Assembly (NCBI GenBank): GCA_964292295.1
Contig: CAXYVC010000063.1
Location: 1 to 15,103, forward strand
DNA length: 15,103 bases
Direction of reading: 5' to 3'
From: CAXYVC01 sp964292295
GTDB taxonomy: Bacteria > Acidobacteriota > Holophagae > Holophagales > Holophagaceae
This document shows, in pieces, positions 12,624-15,103 of this stretch. The position numbers were made by a program, and so were the translations under genes. How positions within the stretch are numbered: position 1 is the first letter of the stretch; each line of letters starts with the position of its first letter. The notes under the pieces were generated by a model. That model made no database searches. It worked only from the letters and a program-made list of their open reading frames with translations, and was not told the origin of the DNA.

Positions 12624-14225
12624 ATGTCCCCGTTCCTGCTCGCCGCAACCCTCGTCGCCCAGGCGGCGCCCCCGGTCCAGAAACCGGACGTGGAGGCCCT
12701 CTACACGGCCTTCCGCGAGGCCTTCGACGGCGAACGCAGCCCTGCGGCCGAGCGCGCCCTCAAGGCCCTGGAGGCCGCCTTCCCCGCCCATGCGCGCAGC
12801 CTGGACGCCCGCAAGCGCTTCGACGCCCCCCTGAAGACGCTGCCGGGCAGGCCCGCGCCCGCCTTCCGGGTGCCCAGCCTGGAGGACGCGGGCACCGCCT
12901 ACAGCCTCGACACCTTCAAGGGACGCCCCGTGCTGCTGGAGTTCTGGGCCACCTGGTGCCCGTACTGCGTGGCGGACCTGCCCGCGGTGCACCGGGCCTG
13001 GGCGCGCTTCCAGAGCCAGGGCCTGGAGATCCTGAGCTTCTCCCTCGACAAGCGCCCCGAGGACGTGGCGGCCTTCCGCAAGGCGAAGCAGCCCATGCCC
13101 TGGAAGCACGCCTTCCTGCCGGGGATGAAGGCCCACCCCGTGGCCGAGGCCTACGGTGCCGCCAGCATTCCCCAGTACGTGCTGGTGGGCCCCGACGGCC
13201 GCATCCTGGCCTCGGGCAACGCCCTGCGCGGCGAGCGCCTGGAGGCGACCCTGGCCCTCCACGTGGGTCCCGCCGCGGCCGTGCTGGAAGAAGCCCGCGC
13301 CTTCACCCGCCGCACGGCCGAGGCCCGCAAGACCGGTGCCCCGGCGCCGGATGCCGGGGCCGAGGAACGCCGCCTGGCGGACCGCCTCGCCACCGAAACC
13401 CGCCCGGAGCCGCGCCAGGCCCTCCTGGCCGCCCGCTACCAGGCCCTGCTGCTCCAGCGAAAGGACCCGGACCCGGCGCTCGTGGCCCTGCTGAAGCGCG
13501 AGCTTCCCTCCACGGCGCCCGCCTGGTCCCTGGAGGCGGGCCTGCTGCCGCGCTTCCTGGAGACCTGCTTCCCAGACGCCGCCGAGGCGGAGGCCTTTGC
13601 CGCCCCGGGCCGTGAGCGTCACCCCGACCCCGCCGTGCGCGCGGGCCTCCTGATGGCCCAGTTCGAGGCCGCCCTCGGGGAGAACGAGGCGATCGCCCAG
13701 GCCGCCCTCCTCCGCCTGGAGAAGGAGCACCCCGGCGCCTCCGACACCGCCTTCGCCCGCCGCCTCTGGGACGCCCAGGCCAAGACCCGCGTGGGCGCCC
13801 CTGCGCCGGCCTTCGCGGTGCAGGACCTGGAGCACCCGGGGCAGACCTACACCCTGGACGCCTTCAAGGGGCGCTTCCTGCTGCTGGACTTCTGGGCCTC
13901 CTGGTGCCCCCCCTGCCGCGCCGAGCTGCCCGGCGTGCACCGCGCCTGGGAGCGGTTCCGGGGGCGCGGCCTCGAGATCCTGAGCCTCTCCTGGGACCTG
14001 AAGCCCGAACACGTGGCCGCCTTCCGCGCCAAGCCCGGCACGCCCATGCCCTGGAAGCACGCCTACCTCGGCCGCGGCAAGCACGCCCTCAACGAGGCCT
14101 ACGGCGTGGTGGGCATCCCCAAGCCCGTGCTCGTCGGCCCCGACGGAACCATCGTCGCCACCGACGCCCAGCTCCGCGGCGCCCGCCTCTTCGAGACCCT
14201 GGAGCGCCTGCTGCCGAAGCCGTGA
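12624..14225 (+). CDS. Secreted protein with two TlpA/thioredoxin-like domains
   Basis: A 533-aa protein. Residues 1-16 (MSPFLLAATLVAQAAP) look like a short signal peptide, so the protein should act outside the cytoplasm. Domain 1 (about 75-215) has active site WCPYC with Cys112 and Cys115; domain 2 (about 388-530) has WCPPC with Cys428 and Cys431. Each has the TlpA/ResA pattern: GRPAPAF or GAPAPAF start, FKG...LLEFWA, the PMPWKHA insert and a cis-Pro IP before the last strands. The two domains are clearly similar over their whole length, indicating an internal duplication. A mostly helical region (216-385) separates them and contains one unpaired Cys315. Likely a thiol-disulfide reductase or isomerase for exported proteins; partner and direction of electron flow are unknown. 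It starts 46 bp after the nth fusion and ends at a terminator. Confidence 0.92.
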   Translation: MSPFLLAATLVAQAAPPVQKPDVEALYTAFREAFDGERSPAAERALKALEAAFPAHARSLDARKRFDAPLKTLPGRPAPAFRVPSLEDAGTAYSLDTFKGRPVLLEFWATWCPYCVADLPAVHRAWARFQSQGLEILSFSLDKRPEDVAAFRKAKQPMPWKHAFLPGMKAHPVAEAYGAASIPQYVLVGPDGRILASGNALRGERLEATLALHVGPAAAVLEEARAFTRRTAEARKTGAPAPDAGAEERRLADRLATETRPEPRQALLAARYQALLLQRKDPDPALVALLKRELPSTAPAWSLEAGLLPRFLETCFPDAAEAEAFAAPGRERHPDPAVRAGLLMAQFEAALGENEAIAQAALLRLEKEHPGASDTAFARRLWDAQAKTRVGAPAPAFAVQDLEHPGQTYTLDAFKGRFLLLDFWASWCPPCRAELPGVHRAWERFRGRGLEILSLSWDLKPEHVAAFRAKPGTPMPWKHAYLGRGKHALNEAYGVVGIPKPVLVGPDGTIVATDAQLRGARLFETLERLLPKP

Positions 14226-14244
14226 AGACCCTTCGGCCCCACCA

Positions 14245-14276
14245 AAGAAAGCCCCGGCCGCAGCCGGGGCTTTCTT
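14245..14276. terminator. Bidirectional intrinsic terminator
   Basis: A perfect 14-bp inverted repeat (AAGAAAGCCCCGGC / GCCGGGGCTTTCTT) around loop CGCA lies between the converging thioredoxin gene and the lipoprotein gene. Reading either way, the GC stem is followed by a T-rich tract (TTTCTT), so it can end transcription from both sides. Confidence 0.92.
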
Positions 14277-14291
14277 CCTCCGGGAGGCGTC

Positions 14292-14870
14292 CTATTCGGC
14301 CGCGAGGGTGCCCGGCGTGATCGTGATGGCCACCGGGTTGTCGCTGCCCGAGGCCATGAGGGCCTGGGCCTTGCCGGAAACCATGCCGAGGCTCACGCTG
14401 CCCGGCGTCACGCCGGTCTTCAGGCTCAGGGCCACCGTCGCCAGCGTGCCGTTCAGCGCCACGCTCCCGCCGAGCCCCTTCTGGGAGACCACCACGTGGA
14501 GGGCGTTCCCGCTCACCTTGCTCTTCAGGGCCTGGGGGGCGCTTCCGAGGGTGAACACGCTGCCGTTCCGGACGTAGTCGGCATCCCCGTCCTGCACCTT
14601 GGCCCAGGACACCTTGGTGGTGTCCGCCGTGAGCTGGAAGGCCACGCCGGCGCCGGTCCCGCCGTTCACGGCCACCAGGTCGAGCACGAGCCTGCCGTCT
14701 TTGCTGAGGCGGGCGTTCTTCTTCAGCTGGTAGGTTCCCGTGGTCGGATCGGTGTAGACCAGGGCGGAGGCCTTCTTCGGCTTGCTGCTCCCCCCGCCGC
14801 CGCCACAGGCCGCCAGGGTCAGCAGCAGGGAACTCGCGAGGAGAACATTCGTCGTCATGCGCAGATTCAT
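14292..14870 (-). CDS. Small lipoprotein with cohesin-like domain
   Basis: A 192-aa protein with a lipoprotein signal: a hydrophobic stretch (residues 8-20) leads to lipobox LAAC with Cys22, followed by GGGGGSS, so it should be processed by signal peptidase II and lipid-anchored. The rest is rich in beta-strand patterns resembling a cohesin: VAFQLTADTTKVSWAKVQ, NALHVVVSQKG and LNGTLATVALSLK echo the strands of the type I fold in the right order. This is by eye and not certain; another carbohydrate-binding-like beta-sandwich is possible. A strong Shine-Dalgarno GAGGTGA (14875-14881) supports the ATG at 14870; Met5 is an alternative. It lies 14 bp after a dockerin-containing gene on the same strand, which strengthens the cohesin reading. 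Confidence 0.85.
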   Translation of the reverse strand: MNLRMTTNVLLASSLLLTLAACGGGGGSSKPKKASALVYTDPTTGTYQLKKNARLSKDGRLVLDLVAVNGGTGAGVAFQLTADTTKVSWAKVQDGDADYVRNGSVFTLGSAPQALKSKVSGNALHVVVSQKGLGGSVALNGTLATVALSLKTGVTPGSVSLGMVSGKAQALMASGSDNPVAITITPGTLAAE

Positions 14871-14884
14871 GGGTTCACCTCGCG

Positions 14885-15103
14885 TCAGATGGCGTTCAGG
14901 AGCAGGCTCAGGTCGGCATCCCCGATGGCGCCATCCCCGTTCAGGTCGGCCACGGCCAGGTCAGCCGCCTCCGTGCCGGCCCACCGCTTGGTGAGCTGGA
15001 GCACGTCCAGGACGTCCACGGCGCCGTCCCCGTTGAGGTCCAGCGTCTTCACCGTCACGATGGCCGTGCCGGACTTGCCCCAGCTGGAGGTGGCGGTCAC
15101 GGT
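14885..15103 (-). CDS. C-terminal part of a dockerin type I protein (5' end outside window)
   Basis: The frame is open to the right edge, so 72 residues of a larger protein are seen. The first 20 (TVTATSSWGKSGTAIVTVKT) look like the last strand of a bacterial Ig-like (BIG) repeat. Then come two calcium-binding dockerin repeats: DLNGDGAVDVLDVLQLTKRW and DLNGDGAIGDADLSLLLNAI, each with the D-x-N-x-D-G...D loop and following helix, giving a complete type I dockerin at the C-terminus. It is probably a secreted or surface protein that docks onto a cohesin. The next gene, 14 bp downstream, encodes the cohesin-like lipoprotein, a natural partner. Its catalytic or binding part is outside the window. 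Confidence 0.88.
   Translation of the reverse strand, partial: TVTATSSWGKSGTAIVTVKTLDLNGDGAVDVLDVLQLTKRWAGTEAADLAVADLNGDGAIGDADLSLLLNAI

Noticed and set aside
12081..14084. Long minus-strand open frame (667 codons) opposite the nth fusion and thioredoxin genes
   Set aside because: It shows repeated Gly/Gln/Val-rich segments that mirror the duplicated thioredoxin domains on the other strand; no protein family is seen.
14885..15100. Treating the dockerin fragment as a complete 71-aa gene starting at 15100
   Set aside because: The frame stays open to the window edge and the first residues look like the last strand of an Ig-like repeat, so this is the C-terminus of a longer protein.
1..15103. 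tRNA or rRNA genes, CRISPR arrays, insertion sequences, attachment sites
   Set aside because: None seen: no cloverleaf-like segment, no regularly spaced repeats, no transposase or integrase motifs, and no flanking direct repeats.

Overview
The window is very GC-rich and densely coded, with almost no intergenic DNA. It carries a large part of an aryl polyene (APE) pigment/lipid biosynthesis operon, a cold-shock gene, a DNA-repair gene fusion, a tandem thioredoxin-fold protein and the start of a cohesin/dockerin-like locus. High GC, an APE operon outside the usual proteobacterial gene set, poly-glycine-after-cysteine lipoproteins and BIG/dockerin surface proteins would fit Acidobacteriota of the class Holophagae (Geothrix/Mesoterricola-like). 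A Myxococcota-like host cannot be excluded. There is no rRNA or other marker gene, so this placement is an inference.

Minus strand, 10616 down to the left edge: fourteen consecutive genes form one translationally coupled operon. In transcription order they are a chain-length-factor-like ketosynthase (ApeC-like), an acyltransferase (ApeD-like), two acyl carrier proteins (ApeE, ApeF), a COG4648 membrane protein (ApeG-like), an aryl-acid adenylating ligase (ApeH), an FabA/FabZ-like dehydratase (ApeI), a glycosyltransferase-acyltransferase fusion (ApeJ-like), an aromatic amino acid ammonia-lyase, a 4HBT thioesterase (ApeK-like), a ketosynthase (ApeO), a second hotdog dehydratase subunit (ApeP), a ketoreductase (ApeQ) and a ketosynthase cut by the window edge (ApeR). 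The inferred chemistry is: the lyase makes a cinnamate-type starter, ApeH activates it onto a carrier protein, ApeO:ApeC, ApeQ and ApeI:ApeP extend it as a conjugated polyene, and ApeD and ApeJ attach it to a membrane lipid or sugar anchor. The usual export block (LolA-like, MMPL, DUF3261 lipoprotein) is missing from its expected place between thioesterase and ApeO.

10617-11128: an 81-bp spacer with a GC-rich hairpin and a tandem 10-bp repeat separates the APE operon from a CspA-like gene (minus strand). Upstream of csp is a 227-bp leader/divergent region with hairpins, shared with the plus-strand gene that starts at 11129.

Plus strand, 11129-14225: a single ORF fuses a complete endonuclease III to a cytoplasmic-looking periplasmic-binding-protein (BtuF/TroA-type) domain. 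It is followed by a secreted protein with two TlpA/thioredoxin domains (CPYC and CPPC). A strong bidirectional terminator at 14245-14276 closes this unit.

Minus strand, 15103 down to 14292: the C-terminus of a BIG-like/dockerin protein enters from the right edge, and 14 bp later comes a small lipoprotein whose sequence pattern resembles a cohesin. This is a candidate matched cohesin-dockerin pair.
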